A stretch of 40,804 nt of DNA, from positions 1 to 40,804 of the forward strand of contig NZ_JACKZS010000047.1 in the NCBI RefSeq assembly GCF_014222285.1, read 5' to 3'. Positions within the stretch are counted from its first letter, which is position 1; every line of letters begins with the position of its first letter. Positions 18,901 to 26,917 of this stretch are shown here, in pieces. Under the pieces are notes generated by a model. It was not told the DNA's origin. It searched no databases and saw only the letters and a list, made by a program, of their open reading frames with translations. The position numbers and the translations under genes are program-made. This stretch comes from Nostoc sp. UCD121. GTDB lineage: Bacteria; Cyanobacteriota; Cyanobacteriia; Cyanobacteriales; Nostocaceae.

Positions 18901-19118
18901 CACCACCAACCCCCTTCAGTAATATGAGCATAACGCTGCAACCAGCCAGCTTTCACCATTCCGGTATTGGTGCGGGGAAGTAGCTCAGAAATCAACAGGT
19001 ACTCATAAGCAGTTACACCTTGGAGCGACCTAAAATTGAGTTGCACTAAGTGTAAGTCTATACCACTACTCTTGACTAATTCCTCAAGGTGTTGGGGGTG
19101 TAAATAGTGCAGATGCAT
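15984..19118 (-). CDS. Plasmid-type replication protein, CyRepA1-like (DUF3854 plus helicase-like)
   Basis: The 1044-aa protein has the architecture of CyRepA1-type replication initiators of cyanobacterial plasmids. A DUF3854/TOPRIM-like N-terminal part contains LILCEGVKKAATLL (Glu167) and FYICFDFE (Asp226). An SF1/2-like NTPase follows with Walker A AKGTGKTT (331-338) and Walker B IIILDE (425-430). A segment with FVTPSLGTGISIDVQHFDRV and QALARVRDDVPRVVW resembles the helicase motif V/VI region. The C-terminal 350 residues are helical and Lys-rich. The frame is intact. No partition genes, iterons or integrase were recognised nearby, and the flanks are chromosomal, so it may be a plasmid remnant or a resident chromosomal copy. 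The function is inferred from architecture. Confidence 0.8.
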   Translation of the reverse strand: MHLHYLHPQHLEELVKSSGIDLHLVQLNFRSLQGVTAYEYLLISELLPRTNTGMVKAGWLQRYAHITEGGWWCSGLDPLNNWQMMEWGCFKPNQPRQNHNAKSIKYEHPPSTPTRVFCLRVTLQVWQQVAGRNNLVMPENITITADGEARGFWQWVMQHNIPLILCEGVKKAATLLTQGYAAIAIPGITSGYRVVKDEFGKVTRRQLIPDLAAFAITKRSFYICFDFETQPKTIAAVNNAISQLGCLFQQKNCPVKVIELPGIEKGVDEFIVAKGATSFEKIYRQSVDLEIYLAQTKPHTELTIPAALTLNRPYIGEIPFPTSGIVGVKSAKGTGKTTALQAVVQQAKLINQPVLLITHRILLGRFLCEKIGIQWGTHKEDRDKKIHKTLTPAPPILRSLSPQQSLGLCVDSIWKLNPENWHGAIIILDEVEQSLWHLLNSNTCKHKRVKILRLFQQLISTVLTTGGLVIAQDADLSDVSLEYLQGLAGIKLTPWVVLNQWKPQQGWDVTFYDSPNPTPLIHQLELDLLAGRKCYVTTDSRAGRYSCETIERYLKERLQKLRRQFPKTLVVSSHTTNTPGHEAVDFIAAINQKISEYDGVFVTPSLGTGISIDVQHFDRVYGIFQGVIPDSEARQALARVRDDVPRVVWCAKRGIGLIGSGSTNYRLLSDWYQENQKENLALLSPLHKIDVDLPLVHDPIHLRTWAKLSARVNASIRLYRQSMQDGLIADGHQIQMRSNAVHNNIIRDLRLAFLATDADDLATRRRLVLEIVKVQKDWAQSRQKAKDIKRKIKEIKQQNQLSVATAVANANDIDYVEYEQLLVKHSLTDGERNQINKYVLRQRYGVEVTPWLKLQDNQGYYRQLLIHYYLTHESEYFHIRDQQEWHQQLSWGEGKVFLPDLKTYTLKVEAMRALGMLQFLEAEREFTESNPDLIMLKNIVFQHSKHIKRALGINLVGEKEQVSAIKILSRLLNLLGLKLKRVNDVYKIDLETLDDGRESIFAVWHQRDELMLAHVKSVGYDLPDYSSDWKFEIIQTQPHAAVVK

Positions 19119-19664
19119 AGGGAAAGACCCGAAGAGAAGACGATGAGATTAAAACATTAGCACGCATCTGTTTTTTTTCTATAAGCGAGATTGCTAGGCT
19201 TTTATGATGCTTTTTTTACTTCGTCACGGGAGACACATCGGTTAAGCCTCTAGTAGGTTATTCTGCCTATTAGATCCCCAAAGTAATAATTTTGTATTGT
19301 GATATTTGTTCTATTTTAATTTTTATTTATCAGTAAATCTCTGCGTTAAGGAATGCGATCGCTAGAGGGGTTGCTACAGGTATCGTCATAGGGTAACTTC
19401 ATCTATTTCGATAAAAGACTTTACACGGAGCATCCACCTGCGATCGCGCCTCATGTTTAGGATGTGACATATCTCAATGAATCAAATCAGGTAGGGGCAA
19501 TTAATGAATTACCCCTACCGCTTTTACTTTTGCATAAGTTCTAACTTTTACTCAAGTAGCACGGTAACTTCAAAAGCTGATTGGAGGTAAAATAGACAAC
19601 AACTTTTAAGAAAAGTTTAATCTACTTTATAAACCCTTTGCTTTTAGTTACCAATGTAGGAAAT
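19119..19664. other. Intergenic region after the replication gene's start
   Basis: Nearly 550 bp with no gene. It contains two GCGATC-type HIP1 words and an inverted repeat GGTAGGGGCAATT (19490-19502) with 19507-19519, 12 of 13 pairs, followed by CTTTTAC. That hairpin matches a palindrome type common between Nostoc genes. No iterons or origin-like repeats for the neighbouring replication protein were seen. Confidence 0.45.
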
Positions 19665-20165
19665 ATGGCTTTGTATTTTTCAATTTTACCGTGTGCTTGT
19701 TTCATTGCTGGCTATTTTTTATTAAAAAAAAGTAATAATGAAATCTCGCATTTAGTAGCTGTATTTGCAGCTATTAGCCTAATTTTGGGTTTAATATTAG
19801 CTCCCTGGCAGATTTTACTTCTACTATTAACTCTTATTCTTATCAGTACAAGCTCCGAATACTATACAAGCAAGGTAGTCAGCAGCGAAATTCAATATCC
19901 ACAAGAGCCAGTTACCAAGTCTGAACCAGATTATAACTTAATCTACCGTGGGGCTTCCTATCGTCCTGACCTTGATGCCAAATCAAATGCAGAAACGATA
20001 CCATTAGTAACCCCTAAATTGATCTTTCGGGGATGTACTTATTTTGTTTGCGCTAATCCTAATACCCAATCGGCTGGAATAATTACACCACCAGTAACCT
20101 ATAAATTGAGCTTTAGGGGAAGCAGCTATTCTATAAACAGAAATGCACACAGAGAAATTAAATAG
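19665..20165 (+). CDS. DUF4278-domain membrane protein
   Basis: From the ATG at 19665 (GGA Shine-Dalgarno 4 bp upstream; a TTG nine codons earlier is less likely) the product is 166 aa. Two hydrophobic segments lie at about 1-22 and 30-62. A polar tail follows with three copies of the DUF4278 motif: NLIYRGASYRPD, KLIFRGCTYFV and KLSFRGSSYSI. DUF4278 motifs are short L-x-Y/F-R-G-x-x-Y units found almost only in cyanobacteria, of unknown function. Three copies in one protein is a typical arrangement. The gene is isolated. Confidence 0.8.
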   Translation: MALYFSILPCACFIAGYFLLKKSNNEISHLVAVFAAISLILGLILAPWQILLLLLTLILISTSSEYYTSKVVSSEIQYPQEPVTKSEPDYNLIYRGASYRPDLDAKSNAETIPLVTPKLIFRGCTYFVCANPNTQSAGIITPPVTYKLSFRGSSYSINRNAHREIK

Positions 20166-20251
20166 CGAGCAATATAACAAAAGTAGCTCAAATTATGTGT
20201 AAAGCCATACCTAGTTCAAATCTGGCAAAAAACTATTTTGAAAGAGACTAG

Positions 20252-20460
20252 CTATGAGTTACACTGTTCAGTAAAATCTGGATTTAAATATTTTCTTACT
20301 TCTGACTTAATTATTCCAATTTTAGAATCTTTTTCATCTTTTCTATAGTGGTAAGTTGGATGTTTGATATAAATTACTGGCTTACCATGTAAATTATTAT
20401 GACTTTGAAGAAAATTTTAAACTTCTCTTCCAAAAGCAATAATTACCTTTGGATTAAAAA
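20252..20460 (-). pseudogene. C-terminal fragment of a UDG-like (uracil-DNA glycosylase fold) gene
   Basis: The minus-strand frame reads FNPKVIIAFGREV, a stop, NFLQSHNNLHGKPVIYIKHP and then TYHYRKDEKDSKIGIIKSE, ending at TAG. The N/L-P-K-V-I-I-A-F-G strand and the later GKPVIYIKHPTYH block resemble the C-terminal half of uracil-DNA-glycosylase-superfamily proteins. The N-terminal half is absent; instead the frame runs back without interruption into the decayed chlB tail at 20461. One in-frame TAA lies after REV. Recognition is by motif only and moderately uncertain. Confidence 0.5.
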
Positions 20461-20562
20461 CGACAGCTTCCTTCGCGGCGTACAACACCTCAGTGTTGAT
20501 TTCTTTGAAACCGCGATCGCAATTAAATTTGTTAGTGCTGCACTTGATTTATATTCTGTTAA
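20461..20562 (-). pseudogene. Second, decayed copy of the chlB 3' end
   Basis: Positions 20461-20520 match the end of chlB at 21716-21775 at 55 of 60 bases, all five differences being transitions. Translated, this reads [19 protein letters not shown] against [19 protein letters not shown] in chlB. Upstream similarity fades but continues: IKCSTNKFNC against [10 protein letters not shown], with a stop before it. It lies in the same orientation as chlB, about 1.25 kb away, making a direct repeat around the DUF6883/DUF4926 cassette. Confidence 0.85.
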
Positions 20563-20686
20563 CTGAAATTATTACTGAATAGCACGTACAAACTTATAAT
20601 TCACATTTGACAAATATAGGATGAGTTAAAACTTTGCCTAATAGCTCACTGAAATAAACAACTTGATAATGAGGTACAAGTTCTCT

Positions 20687-20962
20687 TTACAGTTGCTTCC
20701 ACAGACTAATTCCTTCTTCTTCAAAAGCCGCTTCAGCCTCTGTACTCAACTCTGGTGAGTTAGTAGGATCTTGCCAATTTAATGTTGCATTGTAAATTTC
20801 TTCCCATTTGTCCAAGCGTTTAATAGTTTCTTGAATTAATGGCAATGTTTCTGGGTTAATGTTGCCAATCTCAGGACTTACCCACCATAGTGGATAGCAT
20901 CCATAGTCAGCCATGAGTTTGATTTTTGCTGTATTAAACTGTCTGTCTTGTATCATGTTCAA
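20687..20962 (-). CDS. Third cassette protein, apparently truncated by a nonsense codon
   Basis: The 91-aa frame starts MNMIQDRQ and contains KIKLMADYGCYPLWWVSPE, INPETLPLIQETIKRLDKW and EAAFEEEGISLWKQL. I know similar small proteins, with a KLMADYGCYPLW start and an LW-x-x-L helix near the end, beside such cassettes, but not a named function. After the TAA (20687-20689) the same frame continues as RELVPHYQVVYFSELLGK to a TAA at 20594, which looks like the missing C-terminus. A single CAA-to-TAA change would explain this. The gene overlaps the DUF4926 gene by 29 bp, suggesting translational coupling. It may be a pseudogene or a tolerated truncation. Confidence 0.6.
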   Translation of the reverse strand: MNMIQDRQFNTAKIKLMADYGCYPLWWVSPEIGNINPETLPLIQETIKRLDKWEEIYNATLNWQDPTNSPELSTEAEAAFEEEGISLWKQL

Positions 20963-21185
20963 TACTTCCCCAGGTTTCAGGTAGAGGGTTAACCCAGGAA
21001 ATAGGCACAGTAACTACATTTAGAGTTTCACCGTCTTTAAATATTTCTAAAATATATCCTGGCTCTTGTTGAGTTTTAGTAGGATGCAGATGATCCAACA
21101 CAACCCCTCTATCACCAGCTTTTACAGGGCTGTTAGGAACATCCTGCTTCAGTTCTACCCACTGAAATAAACTAGCTGTTATCAT
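20934..21185 (-). CDS. DUF4926-domain protein
   Basis: The 83-aa protein has the compact beta-barrel pattern of DUF4926: WVELKQDVPNSPVKAGDRGV, then VVLDHLHP, a GYILEIFKDGETLNVVTV strand pair and a closing VNPLPE. It starts 3 bp after the DUF6883 gene stops and overlaps the next gene by 29 bp, so the three are one translationally coupled operon. DUF4926 genes are often found beside DUF6883 genes and are suspected of acting as partner or immunity-like proteins; this is inference from neighbourhood, not shown. Confidence 0.75.
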   Translation of the reverse strand: MITASLFQWVELKQDVPNSPVKAGDRGVVLDHLHPTKTQQEPGYILEIFKDGETLNVVTVPISWVNPLPETWGSIEHDTRQTV

Positions 21186-21188
21186 CGT

Positions 21189-21524
21189 TTAATTCTCCCG
21201 TGATTTATCAGGATATAGTGTTATAAATCTAACAAATTCTGTTTCTTCATCTTGTTGCCAGATAGTAATTACCTTAATTAATCGACCACTAGGCCCAGAC
21301 CACTCGCTTTTAACCTCAAACTGAGTCCCCCAATCACTAGGGGTGGCTTTTGCAATTTCAGAACCTTCTACAGCATTTATTATATCGTTCTTAAGAAGTT
21401 GCCAGTTATCAAGATTATATCCTGCTAAAGCTAGATATCTTGATTTATCACTTTGAGGTTGATAAGCAAGTAGGTATTTAGTTATTTTTTCATCTTGAAT
21501 TATTAAACCTGATGGCATTTTCAT
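21189..21524 (-). CDS. DUF6883-domain protein
   Basis: The 111-aa protein aligns by eye with DUF6883: an N-terminal DEKITKYLLAYQPQSDKSRY segment, a helix after LALAGYNLDNWQLLKNDIIN, the ATPSDWGTQFEVKSEWSGPS core, and a final strand pair ending RFITLYP. DUF6883 also appears as a C-terminal module of large polymorphic-toxin-like proteins, so a small toxin or partner role is conceivable. It is the first gene of the three-gene cassette. The ATG has no strong Shine-Dalgarno; a second Met lies two codons on. Confidence 0.7.
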   Translation of the reverse strand: MKMPSGLIIQDEKITKYLLAYQPQSDKSRYLALAGYNLDNWQLLKNDIINAVEGSEIAKATPSDWGTQFEVKSEWSGPSGRLIKVITIWQQDEETEFVRFITLYPDKSREN

Positions 21525-21652
21525 TAGCTTTATTTATAAGCAATTTATTATTTTTAATTTAGCAGCCAACAATACTAAATTGCTCTAAAGCTACGAAATT
21601 ATGACGGATTGGCATATTACATCCATGATGAGAAAATCAGAGATATATAAGT

Positions 21653-21683
21653 AAAAAGGGCATCCAAATAGGACACCCTTTAA
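21653..21683 (-). terminator. chlB terminator
   Basis: On the minus strand AAAGGGTGTCC, loop TATTT and GGATGCCCTTT form an 11-bp stem with two wobble pairs, followed by TTTTTAC. It lies about 25 bp after the chlB stop and should end the chlB transcript before the DUF6883 cassette. Confidence 0.75.
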
Positions 21684-21707
21684 TTTAATTAATTGCTAAT
21701 TCCAAAA

Positions 21708-23234
21708 CTACGCTCCGACAGCTTCCTTCGCGGCATATAATACCTCAGCATTGATTTCTTTGAAACCGCGATCGCGGGCAAATTTCTCAGTATTACGCTT
21801 CACTTTACCGCGAACAAATCCCGGAATCTTATTCAATTCTGCTTGACCATCTTTTGTCCAATTCAAATCAGAATCAGCAGAAATTCCTCTAGTAATTACT
21901 TCTTTGGTATCGTGACCACCGAAGATTTCTAATAGGTGATCTTCCATTCCTAAAGTGAAGGAATTGTAGATCAAATCTGTAATTTGATTCGTGCCTTCGT
22001 AACCCATAAATGGTTTGTAACCAATGGGGAAGTTTTGGACGTGGATTGGTGCAGCAATTACGCCGCAGGGAATATCCAAACGCTTACCAACGTGGCGTTC
22101 CATTTGGGTGCCGAAAATGGCAGAGGGTTCGACACGAGCGATCGCATCCCCAATTTCACCATGATCTTCAGAAATTAGCACTTCATCGCAATACTCGCTC
22201 ACCTGTTCGCGGAACCAGTCTGCATCATATTTGCAGTAGGTTCCAGCCCAAACAACATGAATCCCCATTTCTCGCGCCAGAATTTTGGTAATGGCGGCGG
22301 CGTGGGTATTGTCGCCAAAAACTACAGCTTTTTTGCCAGTCAAGTTTTGACAGTCAATGGAACGGGAAAACCAAGCAGCCTGAGATACATGCAAGGTTTG
22401 CTCATTGATGAAGTTTTCGTAGTCAACTTCTGCACCTTGAGCGTTAATTACCTGCTGAATCTTGCGAATACAACGGGCAGTTTCCACTACGCCCATTGGA
22501 GTAATGTCTATATAAGGTGTGCCAAATTGTTCTTCCAGGTAACGAGCGGTGGTTAAACCGAGTTCACGGTAAGGTACTAGGTTAAACCAGGCTTGGGACA
22601 TCTTCTTCAAATCATTCACCGAAGCGCCTTCAGGAATCAAGGTATTTACCTCAATTTCCAAGTCAGCCATCAACCGTTTCAGTTCGGTGCAGTCGTGATT
22701 ATTGTGGAAACCGAGGGTAGTAGTACCGATAATATTAACCGAGGGTTTTGCTGTTTTGCCCTCAGCCAACTCGCCCCGCTTCCGGGCTTTTTCAATGTAG
22801 TATTGGACGATTTGATCCAGAGTGCGATCGGCGGCTTGGAGTTCGTTGTAGCGGTAGTGGTTCACATCCGCCAGCATTACGTCTCCTTTCGCTTCCAACT
22901 GCGCCCGTTCCACAAAGTTGTGCAGGTCTTCTTGCAAAATGCTAGAGGTGCAAGTGGGAGTTAACACAATCAGATCGGGGTGTTCCTCCGCATCTTTGCG
23001 GACGATGTTATCTACCACTTTCTCTTGGGAACCACGCGCCAAAACGTTGCGGTCAACAACACTGGTTGTCACTGGAGTGAAATCCCTCTCCCGCGATAGC
23101 ATTGAGCGCATGACGTTAAAGTAGTCATCGCCAATGGGGGCGTGCATGATCGCATGGACATTTTTAAAAGAGCTAGCGATTCGCAGAGTGCCAATGTGGG
23201 CTGGGCCTGCATACATCCAGTAAGCCAATTTCAT
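21708..23234 (-). CDS. chlB: Light-independent protochlorophyllide reductase subunit B
   Basis: ChlB is one half of the NB catalytic component of dark-operative protochlorophyllide oxidoreductase; with ChlN and the iron-sulfur protein ChlL it makes chlorophyllide without light. From the ATG at 23234 (GGGAGAA Shine-Dalgarno) it is 508 aa, the usual ChlB length; a longer frame with 11 extra residues is unlikely. The start [20 protein letters not shown] and the [13 protein letters not shown] block are diagnostic. The nitrogenase-like middle contains [12 protein letters not shown] and GDNTHAAA, and the C-terminus has [17 protein letters not shown]. chlL and chlN are not in the window. Its own 3' end is intact, but a decayed copy lies about 1.25 kb downstream. 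Confidence 0.97.
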   Translation of the reverse strand: MKLAYWMYAGPAHIGTLRIASSFKNVHAIMHAPIGDDYFNVMRSMLSRERDFTPVTTSVVDRNVLARGSQEKVVDNIVRKDAEEHPDLIVLTPTCTSSILQEDLHNFVERAQLEAKGDVMLADVNHYRYNELQAADRTLDQIVQYYIEKARKRGELAEGKTAKPSVNIIGTTTLGFHNNHDCTELKRLMADLEIEVNTLIPEGASVNDLKKMSQAWFNLVPYRELGLTTARYLEEQFGTPYIDITPMGVVETARCIRKIQQVINAQGAEVDYENFINEQTLHVSQAAWFSRSIDCQNLTGKKAVVFGDNTHAAAITKILAREMGIHVVWAGTYCKYDADWFREQVSEYCDEVLISEDHGEIGDAIARVEPSAIFGTQMERHVGKRLDIPCGVIAAPIHVQNFPIGYKPFMGYEGTNQITDLIYNSFTLGMEDHLLEIFGGHDTKEVITRGISADSDLNWTKDGQAELNKIPGFVRGKVKRNTEKFARDRGFKEINAEVLYAAKEAVGA

Positions 23235-23942
<708 letters not shown>

Positions 23943-24512
23943 TTACTGCCGAAAAATTTCTACTTTTTGTAACACCACTTCTTGATTCGGACGATCTCTA
24001 GTCGTGGGCACATTAGCGATCTTGTTGACTATATCTAGACCTTGGACAACTTCACCAAAAACACTGTGTTTGTTGTCAAGATGAGGCGTTGGTGCTTCTG
24101 TAATGAACCATTGCGAACCATTTGTACCGCGTCCGGCATTAGCCATCGACAGGATACCTGCACCAGTGTGTCTCAATTCAGGATGAAACTCATCCTCAAA
24201 TTGATATCCTGGGCCACCAGTACCCCATCGGTTAGCCATATCCTGATAACGACTCAGGGGATCGCCACACTGAATCATAAAATCAGGGATGACCCGGTGA
24301 AAGCGAACCCCATCGTAAGCTGGAGTTCCCTTACCAGATTCACCAGTTTTAGGGTCTTTCCAGTCGATTGTTCCGGTTGCTAAACCGACAAAATTTTTGA
24401 CGGTGTTGGGGGTTCGCTCTTCTTCCAAACGAACTACAATTTCACCCAAGGAAGTAATTAAACGAGCGTGCAGCTTGCCATTACCGGGAATATTAATTTC
24501 TGGAAAGTTCAT
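23943..24512 (-). CDS. Cyclophilin-type peptidylprolyl isomerase
   Basis: The 189-aa protein is a single cyclophilin domain with the catalytic block [17 protein letters not shown] and [12 protein letters not shown] in the expected order, followed by [11 protein letters not shown]. It has no signal peptide, so it is cytoplasmic. Cyclophilins catalyse proline cis-trans isomerisation and assist folding. The N-terminus [20 protein letters not shown] is typical of cyanobacterial cytosolic forms. It is monocistronic, with an ATG start. Confidence 0.95.
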   Translation of the reverse strand: MNFPEINIPGNGKLHARLITSLGEIVVRLEEERTPNTVKNFVGLATGTIDWKDPKTGESGKGTPAYDGVRFHRVIPDFMIQCGDPLSRYQDMANRWGTGGPGYQFEDEFHPELRHTGAGILSMANAGRGTNGSQWFITEAPTPHLDNKHSVFGEVVQGLDIVNKIANVPTTRDRPNQEVVLQKVEIFRQ

Positions 24513-24630
24513 TAGATATCCTATTTAACAAGTGCCAGTATTTGACCTATATAAGTTTATCAGCATTCAAGTTACCGCCTTTAGACATGACAAAAAACCT
24601 GAAGGAAGGAAACTTGAGCCAACAAATATT

Positions 24631-26619
24631 TTACTCAGGTAAATTTATCGCTGGATTCCGGCTAAAGAATCCTCTAGGGACTAGCTTAAAGCCAACTTGG
24701 TGAACAGGCATCACAGGCCAATCTTCCGATCGCGGAATATGAGTTACGCCCATTGTGTACCACAGCACGATATCTTCACCCATCAAGGGTTCATCATCTG
24801 CAATATATTTTGGTAAACCTTGTCCTGGTTGAGTCTGGTTGGGATAATCGCCCCCAGCATAGAGTTCAGCAGGTTTATATTTTGTTACCCAGACGTGATG
24901 AGTCGCAAATTCTGCCCGTTGACGGATTTTTGAGCCTTCCACTGGGAAAAACATGGAGTTTCCACCAGGCATCAGCATATATCCAGGTGCAGCCCCTAGC
25001 GAATTTTTCTTATCGGCACTAACAATCATCCATTCCCGACTGCTTTTCAGATCCAAATCGCGCACAGCAGCCGTTTCTTTTGTGAGTGGGGTTTCTGTAA
25101 TTGCGATCGCATTTCCTAATGGATTTTTCTCATCCATTGGCAAAGCTTTCACGTTCATTTCCATCACAGAATTAGCCTGACCATCTACATCGAAATCCAG
25201 GCGGTAATTGAAAAAATGTTGGTGATTTACTCCAAAGATATTCTTAGCGATTAGCCGACCATAGGAATCATCCTCAGATTGCTTTTGAGCAGCCGTTCCC
25301 TGCGCCAGTACGATACCTGTTAACTCATTTTGGACTTCCAAAGTCCCATCCTGGTGAAAGATCCAATTAATGCTGTAATCATAGTTGTCAATGGCCGCAG
25401 TCATCGTCATGACTAATTCTCGACTACGACGAACATCATTACGCTGAGTGCCATACTCATAATGCTTCCACAGCATACCGTTATTTCGCTCGTATATGCC
25501 GATAACTCCTGGCATGACATAAGGTTCTCCATCGCCATTAGCAAACACAGCATCGACTAAAAGACCGTTTTCAGGAATTTCCTTACCTAATTCCATCGTG
25601 GTTGCTAGGGAACCAAAATTGTATTCCCCAACATCAAAGGCATTTCTGAATGACCAAGTGGGATTTGGATCGCCGTAAGGCACTACCGTCTCTGATAAGC
25701 TAGCGCGGTATAAAACTGGTCGGATATTTTTGCCGTCGTTGTGTGTCACTTGGTACAGCACCAATCCGCTACGGGGATGCATTACATAGCGGAACTTCCA
25801 ACCTTGCCAGCTAATTTCATTGCCATTGAGCCGGAAACTTGCACCATTTGGTTGCAGAATCTTTAATGCTTTAAGTGGTGAAAGTAATTTACCCAAGGAC
25901 TTGACATCGTAGTTCCAGTTTTCCTTAGAAAAAGGAACTATCCCCCTATCCACTAAACTAGAAATTTTACCTGTGTTCAAATTGACGGTTCCCAATATTC
26001 CTTCAATTGGACTACCGTAATAATTCCAGCGTTCGCTTTCGCCCTTGTAGTAGAATAAACCCCGACAAAGACGGTTTCCTGCTGCTTCTTCCTGTTTACT
26101 CAGGATTCCTGGAGACCAACAACTGATTTTGACTTGGTTGAAGTCTGTAATTCCCCGCTTTCGCATCGCTGCTTGCCATCGAGGATCTGATTTAAAAGCT
26201 TGAGTTGCCAGTTCATATTCTGAAGCGACGATCGCAGGCTGAACAGAGGGGATTTCTTTCCAGGAACTTAAGCTTTTGCTTGTTAAATCAACAATTCCCT
26301 CATAAGTTTTGTTTTGCGATCGCTCATAAATTACTAAAAAAGCTTTTCTTGCGAAAGCTTTACCAGGTATAAATTTTAGAACTTCTTCTTTATCTGGTTC
26401 TTGTAAAGCAATCAGTGGAAAAGCTGCCATTTCGCTCAAAGTTTTTTCTCTTTGAATGACCGAAACAGCTGTATTAATTTCTGCCTCTGTTAGCGAAGCG
26501 AGAGGATGAGAAATCGCAGGCTGTTGAGCCGTCAATATTCCCATTAATCCAAATGAGAGAGAAATAAAAACAATTATGGCAATAGCTAGCCACAAAAAAT
26601 GCCTTAGCCGCTTAATCAT
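24631..26619 (-). CDS. Copper-containing primary-amine oxidase
   Basis: This 662-aa protein oxidises primary amines to aldehydes with release of ammonia and hydrogen peroxide, using copper and topaquinone. The catalytic Asp is in NAFDVGEYNFG (Asp329). The topaquinone precursor Tyr413 is in DNYDY. Copper ligands His466 and His468 are in NHQHFF, and His627 is in GVTHIPR. The N-terminus MIKRLRHFLWLAIAIIVFI is a signal peptide or anchor, so the enzyme is exported. It stands alone and the substrate is unknown; in a cyanobacterium it may serve nitrogen salvage from amines. Confidence 0.93.
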   Translation of the reverse strand: MIKRLRHFLWLAIAIIVFISLSFGLMGILTAQQPAISHPLASLTEAEINTAVSVIQREKTLSEMAAFPLIALQEPDKEEVLKFIPGKAFARKAFLVIYERSQNKTYEGIVDLTSKSLSSWKEIPSVQPAIVASEYELATQAFKSDPRWQAAMRKRGITDFNQVKISCWSPGILSKQEEAAGNRLCRGLFYYKGESERWNYYGSPIEGILGTVNLNTGKISSLVDRGIVPFSKENWNYDVKSLGKLLSPLKALKILQPNGASFRLNGNEISWQGWKFRYVMHPRSGLVLYQVTHNDGKNIRPVLYRASLSETVVPYGDPNPTWSFRNAFDVGEYNFGSLATTMELGKEIPENGLLVDAVFANGDGEPYVMPGVIGIYERNNGMLWKHYEYGTQRNDVRRSRELVMTMTAAIDNYDYSINWIFHQDGTLEVQNELTGIVLAQGTAAQKQSEDDSYGRLIAKNIFGVNHQHFFNYRLDFDVDGQANSVMEMNVKALPMDEKNPLGNAIAITETPLTKETAAVRDLDLKSSREWMIVSADKKNSLGAAPGYMLMPGGNSMFFPVEGSKIRQRAEFATHHVWVTKYKPAELYAGGDYPNQTQPGQGLPKYIADDEPLMGEDIVLWYTMGVTHIPRSEDWPVMPVHQVGFKLVPRGFFSRNPAINLPE

Positions 26620-26774
26620 CTTTCACATTCTTACAAAAGACGTATAGTTATCTATTTCTAAGCCGAAGCTTGAAACCCGATAAATTAAGAAGCTAAAGCC
26701 AAATTAATTTGTTAGCGGTTAGGGTAATTGGAGACTAATAAACTTTTTCCATGCCTCATACCCCATTTTCTTAA

Positions 26775-26905
26775 AATACAGTTCGGATAAGGTTTTTTGA
26801 TGACACGCCCTAGATCACAAAGACGCGATAAATCGCCGTCTTTACAATAATCAGTCCTTTGTAGAAACGGCGATTTATCGCGTCTTGCCTTAATCGAACC
26901 GTATT
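26775..26905. repeat. 131-bp MITE-like palindromic element
   Basis: The left end AATACAGTTCGGATAAGG (26775-26792) is an inverted copy of the right end ending at 26905, 15 of 18 positions. An inner pair AAGACGCGATAAATCGCCGT (26820-26839) with 26867-26886 makes a near-perfect hairpin. The ends resemble the sequence AATACTGCTCGGTTAAGG at 40729 that truncates the sensor gene. The element is non-coding; the open frame crossing it is incidental. The target duplication could not be assigned. Confidence 0.7.
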
Positions 26906-26917
26906 GCATTCTCTCAT

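Larger units (their letters stand above)
20166..20686. other. Gene-free stretch with pseudogene fragments
   Basis: No intact gene lies between the DUF4278 gene and the cassette. The stretch holds the decayed UDG-like tail (20252-20460), the second copy of the chlB 3' end (20461-20562), and the continuation of the truncated 91-aa ORF (20594-20686). Confidence 0.7.

Noticed and set aside
26712..26909. Minus-strand 65-codon open frame
   Set aside because: Most of it is the palindromic MITE at 26775-26905; the frame is incidental.
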